Source: an uncultured Collinsella sp. | GTDB lineage: Bacteria; Actinomycetota; Coriobacteriia; Coriobacteriales; Coriobacteriaceae | Direction of reading: 5' to 3' | DNA length: 43,628 nt | Assembly (NCBI GenBank): GCA_937969105.1 | Contig: CALBUZ010000003.1 | Coordinates: 1 to 43,628 of the forward strand | In this document: piece after piece, positions 8,587 to 15,730 of the stretch | Layout: each line of letters starts with the position of its first letter | Numbering within the stretch: position 1 is the first letter of the stretch | The notes under the pieces: generated by a model | What the model was told of the DNA's origin: nothing | The model's input: the letters and a program-made list of their open reading frames with translations, nothing else | Database searches by the model: none | Made by a program: the position numbers and the translations under genes

Positions 8587-8599
8587 CTTTGGAGCTGCG

Positions 8600-9259
8600 C
8601 TACTCACCGAGCATGTCCTGGAGCTTGGCTGCCACGGCGTGGCCCAGGCTCTCGTGGCTTTCGGGCATCATGTGCAGATAATCGATATCGCCCGGCTCGG
8701 CAAACTCGGCGGCATTCAAAAAGTCGCAGTCAAACTGCTCGGCCACGTGCGCGTAGTACTCGGCAAAATGCTCCGAGGCCTCGACGGAATGCTTGTCAAA
8801 ATCGGTCATATATACATCGGCGATCTGCGGCTTGATCTTGATAGGAGCCATCAGCAGAATGCGCGGACAAGGCGCAGCGTCGGTCCACGGAAACGCGCGG
8901 ACGGTGCGAATCAGCGCCATGGCGCCACGGGCGATATCGGAAGCTGTCACGTTAAAGACCGTCTTACAGTCGTTGGTGCCCAGCATGATCACAATGGCGT
9001 CCAGCGGCTTATGGGCCTCGAGCAGCATCGGAAGCGCGCGAATGCCGTTGAGGTTAGTGTCCAGATGGCACATATCGTCGCGCACCGTCGTGCGGCCGTT
9101 AAGCCCCTCCTCAATCACATGCCAGCCCTCGCCCAGGTCACGCTGCGCCACACCGCACCAGCGCACATCCTGCGCATAGCGCACCGCGGTGCCATCGCGC
9201 ATACCAGCCGGATCATAGCCATAGGTATTGCTGTCACCAAAGCACAGAACGTTTTTCAT
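8600..9259 (-). CDS. SGNH/GDSL family hydrolase
   Basis: 219 aa soluble esterase/lipase-like hydrolase of the SGNH superfamily; no signal peptide. Visible blocks: GDSNTYG at residues 7-13 (block I with the nucleophile Ser), GLNGRTT (block II Gly), GTND (block III Asn) and DYLHMMPESHESLG near the C-terminus (block V Asp-x-x-His). All four catalytic positions are intact. The start at 9259 has AGGAGG 9 bases upstream; a longer open frame to 9355 runs through a terminator and is rejected. Substrate unknown; SGNH proteins of this size often deacetylate or deacylate carbohydrates or small esters. Confidence 0.9.
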   Translation of the reverse strand: MKNVLCFGDSNTYGYDPAGMRDGTAVRYAQDVRWCGVAQRDLGEGWHVIEEGLNGRTTVRDDMCHLDTNLNGIRALPMLLEAHKPLDAIVIMLGTNDCKTVFNVTASDIARGAMALIRTVRAFPWTDAAPCPRILLMAPIKIKPQIADVYMTDFDKHSVEASEHFAEYYAHVAEQFDCDFLNAAEFAEPGDIDYLHMMPESHESLGHAVAAKLQDMLGE

Positions 9260-9278
9260 CGTAAGCCCCTCCTTTAGT

Positions 9279-9310
9279 AAAAAGCCGACGGGAGCAGCCC
9301 TCCCGCCGGC
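9279..9310 (-). terminator. Intrinsic terminator of the macrodomain-like gene
   Basis: On the minus strand a 10-base stem (9301-9310 with 9284-9293, one mismatch) with a 7-base loop is followed by TTTTT. It lies just after the stop of the gene ending at 9337 and before the SGNH gene, so the two genes are separate transcripts. Confidence 0.8.
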
Positions 9311-9336
9311 TCGACCTATCTGTCGGCCCGTACCGA

Positions 9337-10470
9337 TTACAGGTACTTGCGCCAATCGTCATCGTCCTCATCGTCCTCAGCGGCAGCCTGGGCCTGCTCG
9401 GCGGCGCGAGCAGCCGCAGCGCGTGCGGCAACCTGGGCATAGGACTCCTCGTTACGCTCGGGGAAGCTTGCCAGCACGTGCTCGAACTTGGCGAAGTCCT
9501 CATCCCAGCGCGTAGAAGGCACGGCAAAGAACACCTGCTTGACCTTAAAGTCGCCCGATGCGAGCTCCTCGCGGAAGAGCTCTGCCACGGCCTCGGCGTC
9601 AAAGCCGTTGTTGTCGCAGCCCCAAGCACCCAGTACGAGCTTCTCGCGACCCAGCTCGTCGCAGATGGCAAGCACAAAGCGGATGCGATCGCGCAGAGCG
9701 TCAAGCAAGGCATCGTCGCTCACGCGATACTCCTGGCGAGCACGCTTGGCGTTGGGCGCGGCGGCCACGATTACGTCGGCATAGGCGTGCACATGGTTGC
9801 GGTCGAAGCGCACGGCGGGCACCACCAGCGCACGATTGCGGTACAGCTCGCAGTTGATGTTGCGGCGACGGTTCTCGCCGTACCACTTGCGCTGCTTGCC
9901 GAGCACGTTGTACAGGTACGAATCGGCGCAGAGCGTCGCCTCCTGGCCCAGGTAGCCCTGGATATAGCCGCCGCCCGGATTGGTAAACGAGGCAAAGGCA
10001 AGCACGGCCATGTCGCAAAACTGCGCATAGCCGCGGCCGTTATCGAGGATTGCCTGCGTGGCGGAGGCATCAAGCACAGTGACCTCGGGCAGGGCCGGGG
10101 CAGCCTCCTCCGCGGGCGCGGACTCAGCCTCGTCGGCCAACTCGGTGGACTCGAGCGCCACCTCGGGCTCGACCGCGGTCTCCACCTCGGCAGCCTCTAC
10201 CTCGGCAGCGTCAGCCTCCACAGCCTCGGCAGCCTGCTCCTCAGCAGCCGCCGCCTTCTGGGCCTTGGCCTTCATCGCCGCGACAAAACCGGCAGGCATA
10301 CCATCGAACTCGCACACGCCGGCAAGCGAACGCTCGATGTCCTTGGCGCAGGCCTCGGACACAGCCGCCACATGGCGCTCGGCGGCCTTGGCACGCGCCT
10401 CGCGCTTGGGATTGGGCTGACCCGCTCGGTTAGACCTGCGGTTACGGTTCCTGTTGTCGACATCTGCCAT
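9337..10470 (-). CDS. TIGR02452/DUF2263-type poly(ADP-ribose) glycohydrolase-like macrodomain protein
   Basis: 377 aa. After a basic N-terminus comes a short helical segment (about 21-65), an Ala/Glu-rich linker (about 66-128), the macrodomain core (about 129-335) and an acidic tail (DDEDDDDW). The core resembles bacterial PARG proteins: FTNPGGGYIQGYLGQEATLC at 162-181 and LGAWGCDNNGF near 280. Bacterial PARGs carry GGG followed by QEE, whose second Glu is catalytic. Here it reads QEA, so the first Glu is kept and the catalytic one is Ala. The protein may bind ADP-ribose without cutting, or use another residue (inference). The start at 10470 has AGGAAAGG upstream. Confidence 0.82.
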   Translation of the reverse strand: MADVDNRNRNRRSNRAGQPNPKREARAKAAERHVAAVSEACAKDIERSLAGVCEFDGMPAGFVAAMKAKAQKAAAAEEQAAEAVEADAAEVEAAEVETAVEPEVALESTELADEAESAPAEEAAPALPEVTVLDASATQAILDNGRGYAQFCDMAVLAFASFTNPGGGYIQGYLGQEATLCADSYLYNVLGKQRKWYGENRRRNINCELYRNRALVVPAVRFDRNHVHAYADVIVAAAPNAKRARQEYRVSDDALLDALRDRIRFVLAICDELGREKLVLGAWGCDNNGFDAEAVAELFREELASGDFKVKQVFFAVPSTRWDEDFAKFEHVLASFPERNEESYAQVAARAAAARAAEQAQAAAEDDEDDDDWRKYL

Positions 10471-10536
10471 ACGTGGCCACCTTTCCTGTCGCTGCCGCTA
10501 TCGGCTTTTTCCCATCCATCATACCCCGCCACGCAC

Positions 10537-10562
10537 AAAAAAGACGGCCCCGAAGGACCGCC
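10537..10562 (-). terminator. Intrinsic terminator of the Bax-inhibitor-1 family gene
   Basis: On the minus strand an 8-base stem with a TTCG loop (10562 down to 10543) is followed by TTTTTT. It lies 47 bases after the stop at 10610. Confidence 0.85.
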
Positions 10563-10609
10563 TTTCGTATCGTTTTACCGTGTCCGGCAGGAAGCGTCGC
10601 AACGCCGCG

Positions 10610-11305
10610 CTAGTCGCGACGGCCGAGAATGTTCAGGATGCGCAGGAACACGTTGATAATGTCCACGAACAGGTTGGACGCCATGAGCACGGCGTTGGGC
10701 AGCGTGGGCGGCACCGTCGTGGCAACATAGGTGTCGTAGCCAATAAACCCGGCGAACACCACGATCACGATCAGATCGGTGATGGACTGCGAGACGCCCA
10801 TGAACATCAGCACGATCTCGACCAGAATCGTGGCGAGCAGAATGCCAAAGCCGATGCCGTACACACGCTGGAAGAACTTGGGGAAGGTCACGCCCAGCGC
10901 ACCGAAGACAAAGGTGATGGCGGCCGTGGCGATAAAAGCGGTGTTGATGGTGGGCAGGTCGTAGTTGGCAAGGCCAAACGACGCGGTCAGGCCAAAGGTG
11001 CTCGCAAAGATCACGTAGCCCACAAGGGACAGGCCCACGGACTGTTTGCTGGCGGCAGCAGACATCATGACGATGCCGACAATAGTCAGGATAAACGAGC
11101 CAAAGACCAGTGGCAGGGCGGCCCCGCTCATCATCATGCGGGCAAACGCCATGGTGCTCGTAAAGTAAGCACCGGCGCCCATGGCGCAAAAGCCCAAGAA
11201 GATGAGGGCAGACATGGCAAGATTGTACGCGCGCGGCGACATCTCCTTGGCGCGACTTGCGCCGGTCTCGATGGGGCCGTTCTGATAGCCCTGGATATCG
11301 TTCAT
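10610..11305 (-). CDS. Bax inhibitor-1/YccA family membrane protein
   Basis: 231 aa polytopic inner-membrane protein with about seven hydrophobic helices starting near residue 30 (YNLAMSALIFLGFCAMGAG), typical of the BI-1/TMBIM family. The family signature region GFIGYDTYVA lies near the C-terminus, followed by the usual N-A-Φ-Φ segment NLFVDIINVFLRILNILGRRD. In bacteria these proteins form proton- or calcium-leak channels or regulate FtsH; the role here is not known. The start at 11305 is chosen because AAAGGA lies 6 bases upstream, rejecting a start at 11329. An attenuator-like structure precedes it. Confidence 0.92.
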   Translation of the reverse strand: MNDIQGYQNGPIETGASRAKEMSPRAYNLAMSALIFLGFCAMGAGAYFTSTMAFARMMMSGAALPLVFGSFILTIVGIVMMSAAASKQSVGLSLVGYVIFASTFGLTASFGLANYDLPTINTAFIATAAITFVFGALGVTFPKFFQRVYGIGFGILLATILVEIVLMFMGVSQSITDLIVIVVFAGFIGYDTYVATTVPPTLPNAVLMASNLFVDIINVFLRILNILGRRD

Positions 11306-11318
11306 ACTTCGTCCTTTC

Positions 11319-11397
11319 AAAAAGCGCACGACAGCGCCGTAGGTGACAAGATTCCTGCCATTGTACCCGAATGCCGCACGTCCTTACCTACGGCGCT
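11319..11397 (-). promoter_or_regulatory. Attenuator-like inverted repeat upstream of the Bax-inhibitor gene
   Basis: Perfect 12-base arms AGCGCCGTAGGT (11333-11344) and its complement (11386-11397) span the 3' end of the 112-aa gene. On the minus strand the downstream arm also shares bases with a short GCGC-TGTCGT-GCGC hairpin (11337-11324) followed by TTTTT, 14 bases before the ATG at 11305. The two structures exclude each other, as terminator and antiterminator do. A TACAAT sits in the loop and could instead be a -10. The arrangement is visible; the regulatory role is inference. Confidence 0.45.
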
Positions 11398-11722
11398 CGC
11401 CCTCAAGCGTACGATCAAAGGCCCAGACCCACCAACGCATCACGTGCGCTTGCGAGCCGTCCGCCCGCTCGCGCGTCCGGTCCTCCAGATACAACTCGGT
11501 CGCGTGCCCGCCAAAACGCACCTTATATGTTGCCGTACGGATGCCGTGGACCATCAGGCCAAACCCGGTGGTCGAGATAATTTCGTCGATCGTAAAACAA
11601 CGGCCGTCGACCCAGCAGACGGTGACCGGCACGACCTGTCCGCCCGCGAGGATGCGAGCCACGACGTCCACATACTGCTTGTGCACGCGCCGAGTTTTGC
11701 CATCTGTCTGTCGATATTCCAT
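11384..11722 (-). CDS. Small hypothetical protein, possibly DUF6504-like
   Basis: 112 aa soluble protein of unknown function. It is basic at both ends (MEYRQTDGKTRRVHK and EGERRR) with a central PVTVCWVDGRCFTIDEII strand pair and a C-terminal MRWWVWAFDR. The pattern of 'V-W-DGR-F-I-D' followed by a W/Y-rich strand is reminiscent of the DUF6504 family, but I am not sure. The start at 11722 has GGGGG only one base upstream, which is too close; an ATG at 11743 (adds seven residues) has no site at all. A good promoter lies upstream. Its 3' end contributes one arm of the structure before the Bax-inhibitor gene. Confidence 0.65.
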   Translation of the reverse strand: MEYRQTDGKTRRVHKQYVDVVARILAGGQVVPVTVCWVDGRCFTIDEIISTTGFGLMVHGIRTATYKVRFGGHATELYLEDRTRERADGSQAHVMRWWVWAFDRTLEGERRR

Positions 11723-11812
11723 GCCCCCTATTATCGAACGCATGTTTGCATGTTGTAAAGCGAACAGACTGTGGTTTTGGAGTGTCGTAGCAATCGCACG
11801 TGTCCGCATGGC

Positions 11813-11841
11813 GTGATAGCAAAAAGAACACCCGCGGTCAA
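11813..11841 (-). promoter_or_regulatory. Promoter for the small hypothetical gene
   Basis: On the minus strand TTGACC (11841-11836), a 17-base spacer and TATCAC (11818-11813) form a near-consensus promoter. Transcription would start near 11806, giving an 84-base leader before the ATG at 11722. It lies in the 250-base divergent gap with the phosphate transporter. Confidence 0.55.
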
Positions 11842-11916
11842 CAGGGATAATATTCAATTTTAGTGCCAAAAAATTCACTTCTCCCATCAGAACTCGGCAA
11901 AGAAACCCGCAGGAGG

Positions 11917-11925
11917 TGATACGAT
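11917..11925 (+). promoter_or_regulatory. Candidate extended -10 element for the phosphate transporter gene
   Basis: TG-A-TACGAT, the same string as before the M18 gene, lies about 48 bases before the transporter ATG. It overlaps AGGAGGTGAT, a perfect Shine-Dalgarno string that is followed at 11931 by ATG TTT TTG TAA. Either the region is a promoter, or a three-codon leader frame precedes the gene. No -35 is clear. Confidence 0.3.
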
Positions 11926-11972
11926 TTATCATGTTTTTGTAACGTGCCTGCAAACTTCGAGAAAGCCCATAT

Positions 11973-13022
11973 ATGGACGTAACGTTCTCAACCTTCCTCG
12001 GCCAAATTGTGTCGAACCCAGTCCTTGCCGTCACCGTGATTCTCGCGCTCGGCGCCATCTTCGTCAACGGATGGACCGACGCGCCCAACGCCATCGCGAC
12101 CTGTGTCACTACGCGTTGCATGCCCGCCCGCGCCGCCATTCTCATGAGCGCCGCATTCAACTTCTTGGGCGTGCTCATCATGACGCACTTTAACGCGAGC
12201 GTCGCCAACACCATCTCACATATCGTCGACTTTGGCGGAAACAGCACCATGGCGCTTGCGTGCCTCTGCGCTGCTCTGTTCTCCATTGTCGTCTACGGTG
12301 CCACGGCATCGCGTTTTGGCATCCCCACCTCGCAAAGCCACAGCCTTATCGCCGGCCTGACCGGTGCCGCTATCGCCCTCGGCGGCGCGAACAGCGTCAA
12401 CGTCCACGAGTGGATGAAGGTCATCTACGGCCTGGCGCTCTCCATCGGCCTGGGCTTTGTCATGGGCTGGATCCTGTGCAAACTCGTCTCGATTCTGTTT
12501 GCCGCCGCCAATAGGCGACGTGCAAACGTCTTCTTTAAATACGCTCAGATCGCGAGTGCCGCGGCCATGAGCTTTATGCACGGCGCGCAGGATGGACAGA
12601 AGTTCATCGGCGTGCTCTTTTTAGGTGTGGCCTTCGCCAACGGCCAGACCGGCGTCGGCGACGCCGGCATCCCCATCTGGATCATGCTGCTGTGCTCGGC
12701 CACCATGGGCATCGGCACCAGCGTGGGCGGCGAGCGCATCATCAAGTCCGTCGGCCAGAGCATGGTCAAGCTCGAGAAGTATCAGGGCTTCTCCGCCGAC
12801 CTCGCGGGCGCCGCGAATCTGCTACTTGCCACCCTTACCGGTATCCCCGTGTCCTCCACCCACATCAAGACCTGCGCCATCATGGGCGTCGGTGCCGTCA
12901 AGCGCCTTTCGGCCATCAACTTCGGCGTGGTCAAGGACATGATGTTCACCTGGTTCTTCACCTTCCCCGCCTGCGGACTCATCAGCTTTGTCATGGCCAA
13001 GCTGTTCATGATGTTCATCTAG
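11973..13022 (+). CDS. PiT family inorganic phosphate transporter
   Basis: 349 aa polytopic membrane protein, low-affinity cation-coupled phosphate symporter of the PiT/PHO4 family. The family duplication is visible: GWTDAPNAIATCVTTR at residues 33-48 and TSQSHSLIAG near 118 in the first half, then FMHGAQDGQKFIGV near 196 and SSTHIKTCAIMGVG near 294 in the second. About ten membrane segments are present, with a central loop around 170-185. The ATG at 11973 has only a weak ribosome site. The DUF47 gene follows after 67 bases, a standard pairing in which the DUF47/PhoU-like protein modulates the transporter. Confidence 0.93.
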   Translation: MDVTFSTFLGQIVSNPVLAVTVILALGAIFVNGWTDAPNAIATCVTTRCMPARAAILMSAAFNFLGVLIMTHFNASVANTISHIVDFGGNSTMALACLCAALFSIVVYGATASRFGIPTSQSHSLIAGLTGAAIALGGANSVNVHEWMKVIYGLALSIGLGFVMGWILCKLVSILFAAANRRRANVFFKYAQIASAAAMSFMHGAQDGQKFIGVLFLGVAFANGQTGVGDAGIPIWIMLLCSATMGIGTSVGGERIIKSVGQSMVKLEKYQGFSADLAGAANLLLATLTGIPVSSTHIKTCAIMGVGAVKRLSAINFGVVKDMMFTWFFTFPACGLISFVMAKLFMMFI

Positions 13023-13089
13023 TCAAACCGAGCGTCCATCCGGACCGTAATACTTCGCCCACCCGTCTTCGCCTCGAAAGGACCCACTC

Positions 13090-13713
13090 ATGGCAAAGAA
13101 ACCCGATTCGTTCTACTTCGACAACTACGTCGCCTGCGCCGACCTTGCCGTCCAGGCCGCTGAGCTGCTCACCAAGATTTTCGAGAACTTCGATCCCGCA
13201 AGGATTCACGATATGCTCAACAAGATGCACGCGATCGAGCATGCGGCCGATAAGAAGCACCATGAGCTTGAGGACGCTCTGCTCACGGCCTTTATCACCC
13301 CGCTTGAGCGCGAGGACCTGGACCTGATGAGCTGCTCGCTCGACACCGTGCTCGACCGTATCGAGGGCGTCGTGCAGCGCGTCTACTTCACCAACATCCA
13401 GAGCATCCATCCCGATGCCATCGTGATCGCCCACAAGGTGACCGACGCCTGCCGCGCCATGAAGGACCTGATGGTCGAGCTGCCCAACTACCGCAAGTCC
13501 AAGACCCTGCGCGAACTCGTCATCCAGATCAACACGATCGAGTCCGAGGCCGACGAGCTCTACATCAACGCTATGCGCAACCTGCACGTCAACGGCAAGG
13601 ACCCGCTCGAGGTCATCGCCTGGCGTGACGTTTACGCCTTCCTGGAGTACTGCGCTGACTGCTGTGAGAATGTGGCTGATGTTGTGGATTCGATTGTCAT
13701 GAAGAACAGTTAA
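13090..13713 (+). CDS. DUF47/PhoU-like phosphate transport accessory protein
   Basis: 207 aa all-helical cytoplasmic protein of the DUF47 (Pit accessory, TIGR00153-like) family. It starts MAKKPDSFYFDNYVACADLAVQAAELL, has HAIEHAADKKHHELEDALLTAFITPLEREDL around residues 47-78 and DTVLDRIEGVVQRVY around 87-101; the EHAADKKHHE and EREDL blocks are typical of the family. It sits directly behind the PiT transporter with AAAGGA before its ATG, so the two are probably cotranscribed. It ends close to a long hairpin. Confidence 0.92.
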   Translation: MAKKPDSFYFDNYVACADLAVQAAELLTKIFENFDPARIHDMLNKMHAIEHAADKKHHELEDALLTAFITPLEREDLDLMSCSLDTVLDRIEGVVQRVYFTNIQSIHPDAIVIAHKVTDACRAMKDLMVELPNYRKSKTLRELVIQINTIESEADELYINAMRNLHVNGKDPLEVIAWRDVYAFLEYCADCCENVADVVDSIVMKNS

Positions 13714-13735
13714 TTGGGGGTACGTGTCCCGGCGG

Positions 13736-13815
13736 CGAAGGGCCGGCACCTGTTTGCTTTCTCACTCCGGCTGCGTGGCAGAGTCGTTCGAAAGTAAACA
13801 GGTGCCGGCCCTTCG
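13736..13815. repeat. Long intergenic inverted repeat (25-base stem)
   Basis: Arms 13736-13760 and 13791-13815 pair at 24 of 25 positions around a 30-base loop, with an outer GGTACG/CGTACC pair at about 13719 and 13821. There is no T-run, so it is not a classic terminator, although it could stop or protect the DUF47 transcript. The rest of the 277-base gap (13816-13990) is unusually rich in TTTGG motifs and holds no recognised gene or clear promoter. Confidence 0.75.
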
Positions 13816-13990
13816 CTTTACGTACCACCATTGGGAACTTTGGCTAATAGGCGGAATGCACGGTGGCTTTGGTTGAAAGCGCCTTTGGCATCAGTCATAA
13901 CTTTGGGCAGCGCTGAGCGTTTGGCTGGATGTTGCTCTGGGTAACCTTTGGTTATCTTTTATTTCGTTATTAAATTGTTGGAGGGCTTGT

Positions 13991-14521
13991 ATGTCGTATA
14001 TGGATCTGGCTCGGTCTCGGTATTCTTGTCGCGAGTTTGAGAATCGTTCTGTTGAGCAAGCTGTGGTGGATGCCATTGTTGAGGCTGGGCGTATTGCTCC
14101 TTCTGCTTGTAATAATCATCCAACCCGTGTGATGGTGCTTGATACTCCGGAGTTGTTGGAAAAGGCTGCTGCTTGTCAGCCGCGCTTTGCTCGTGAGGGG
14201 TCTATCTTTGGGGCTCCGCTTATCTTTCTTATTTGCAGCGTTACCGACGATGCTTGGGTGCGCCCTTATGACCAGATGAACTCCAGTGCCATCGACACCT
14301 CGATTGTTTGCGATCAGATGATGATGGAGGCCGAGGAGCAGGGCCTGGGTACGTGCTGGGTGTGCCATTTTAAGCCCGAGGTGGCCTGTGAGCAGTTCAG
14401 CCTGCCCGAAGGCATCTATCCCTATCACATGCTCGTCTGCGGCTATCCTGCCGACCATATCGCCGACCCCGAGCAGCGCGAGGCCCGCACCATTCCCCTC
14501 CCCGACTTCCTCCTCAAGTAG
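13991..14521 (+). CDS. Nitroreductase family protein
   Basis: 176 aa FMN-dependent oxidoreductase of the nitroreductase family, a small single-domain form. The FMN-binding N-terminus SRYSCREFENRSV (residues 8-20), the APSACNNHP block near 37-45 and the GLGTCWVCHF block near 118-127 are typical. The ATG at 13991 has GGAGG 6 bases upstream. Roughly the first 85 codons end mostly in T, while the last 90 use C or G like the neighbours. The change falls near 14240-14280 and suggests a mosaic origin. Native substrate cannot be told. It ends with a good terminator. Confidence 0.9.
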   Translation: MSYMDLARSRYSCREFENRSVEQAVVDAIVEAGRIAPSACNNHPTRVMVLDTPELLEKAAACQPRFAREGSIFGAPLIFLICSVTDDAWVRPYDQMNSSAIDTSIVCDQMMMEAEEQGLGTCWVCHFKPEVACEQFSLPEGIYPYHMLVCGYPADHIADPEQREARTIPLPDFLLK

Positions 14522-14567
14522 ATTTTTGGGACAGGCCTTAAACTCCACCTTTGCCCGCTCACTCATT

Positions 14568-14612
14568 CGCCGAGTTCTGTGCCCTCAAACGCAGGACTCG
14601 GCGTTTTGTTTT
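14568..14612 (+). terminator. Intrinsic terminator of the nitroreductase gene
   Basis: A 12-base stem (14568-14579 with 14592-14603, one mismatch) is followed by TTTTGTTTT. It faces the divIVA terminator, so the two convergent genes are cleanly separated. Confidence 0.85.
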
Positions 14613-14631
14613 GCAGGCTGCATACAGCCAC

Positions 14632-14659
14632 AAAAAAAGGACCCGCAAGCTGCGGGCCC
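14632..14659 (-). terminator. Intrinsic terminator of divIVA
   Basis: On the minus strand GGGCCCGC, loop, GCGGGTCC (14659-14639) is followed by TTTTTTT. It lies ~30 bases after the divIVA stop and ends the yggS-sepF-yggT-divIVA group. Confidence 0.88.
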
Positions 14660-14687
14660 TTTCTAGACGCTACATGATAGTTGGATG

Positions 14688-15365
14688 TTAGTCCAGGTCG
14701 TCGGCGGCGAAGTTATCGATCGGTGCGAAGGGATCGGCAACGGGGATAACCGGCTCGGCAACGGGCAGCGGCTCGGCAGCAGGAACGGTCACAGCCGGAG
14801 AAGCGGCGGAACCGACCGGCGTGGAAGCCATGAGATCGGACGGGAAGGAGTTCTGAGCATCGTCCATGAAGTGCTGGATGAGCTTGAGGTACTCGGCCTT
14901 AAACTCCTCACGGGAAGCCTTAAGACGGTCGATCTCCTCAAGCTCGGCCTGCTTCTCGGTCAGGGCCTGGCGGATGACCTCGCGGGCCTTGGCGTCGGCC
15001 TCGTTGCGGATGCGGTCAGCGTTCTCGTTGGCGTCGTTGACGATGCCCTCGGCGGTCTGCTGGGCAGCAATCAGGGCAGCGGAAATCTGGCGCTCCTGAG
15101 CGGAGAAGTCGGGTGCAGGAGCGGCCACAGGGACGGCGGGAACGGCCTGTGCGGCAGCGTCCTGAGCCTGGGCAAGCTGGGCCTGCGTATCGGCAAGCTG
15201 CTGCTCGGTGGCGGTCAGACGACCCTTAAGATCGACAATCTTGGCGAGCATGGCGTCGACCTCAGAGGACAGGGTCTCCAGGAAGACGTCGACCTCGGCG
15301 GGATCGTAGCCGCGCTTGGCCTCAGAGAAGGTCTGAGCCTGAATGTCAGCAGGGGTAATAGCCAT
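14688..15365 (-). CDS. divIVA: DivIVA/Wag31 domain protein
   Basis: 225 aa cytoplasmic coiled-coil protein that marks negatively curved membrane at poles and septum and organises cell-wall growth. The N-terminal membrane-binding motif ITPADIQAQTFSEAKRGYDPAEVDVFL (residues 3-29) is typical. A coiled coil runs about 30-70, then an Ala/Pro linker (about 71-90), a second long coiled coil (about 93-170) and a Pro/Ala/Val-rich tail of ~55 residues. The start at 15365 has AAAGGAGA upstream. It is last in the sepF-yggT-divIVA group. Confidence 0.94.
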   Translation of the reverse strand: MAITPADIQAQTFSEAKRGYDPAEVDVFLETLSSEVDAMLAKIVDLKGRLTATEQQLADTQAQLAQAQDAAAQAVPAVPVAAPAPDFSAQERQISAALIAAQQTAEGIVNDANENADRIRNEADAKAREVIRQALTEKQAELEEIDRLKASREEFKAEYLKLIQHFMDDAQNSFPSDLMASTPVGSAASPAVTVPAAEPLPVAEPVIPVADPFAPIDNFAADDLD

Positions 15366-15427
15366 AACAAGTTCTCCTTTATCTTCGCCTTGGCGCCGTG
15401 CGCCCGACGTGAGTTACTAAGCCAGTT

Positions 15428-15709
15428 TTATATGAGTATACCTATAAGAAGTTGCAGAACCAGCTTCTGCACCAACTGCAACGCAATAATCGCAACGACC
15501 GGTGAAAAATCGACGCCGCCCATGGGCGGGATAAACCGGCGGAACAAATTGAGCCACGGGCCGCACACGCTATCGAGGACGGCGGCGATATCCTGTAGCA
15601 ATCCACCCTGTTTCATAGGGATCCACGTCATAAGGCAGTAGACAACGATGAGCGTGGAGTAAAAGTTGAACAGCGTATTGACCAGCTGGACAATGGTGTA
15701 GATGTTGAT
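15428..15709 (-). CDS. YggT family membrane protein with a non-canonical start
   Basis: Small two-helix membrane protein of the YggT family, linked to division in Gram-positive bacteria. The full family length needs ~93-95 aa starting about INIYTIVQLVN, but there is no ATG, GTG or TTG in frame before the ATG at 15631, which would remove the first helix. GAGGAG ends at 15716; an ATC at 15709 lies 6 bases beyond it and an ATT at 15715 directly abuts it, so initiation at AUC or AUU is the best reading. The frame is also continuous with sepF except for the sepF TAA. Family block WIPMKQGG and FRRFIPPMGGVDFSP are clear. The exact start is uncertain. Confidence 0.75.
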   Translation of the reverse strand: MNIYTIVQLVNTLFNFYSTLIVVYCLMTWIPMKQGGLLQDIAAVLDSVCGPWLNLFRRFIPPMGGVDFSPVVAIIALQLVQKLVLQLLIGILI

Positions 15710-15730
15710 GAGAATCTCCTCGTCTTGTCT

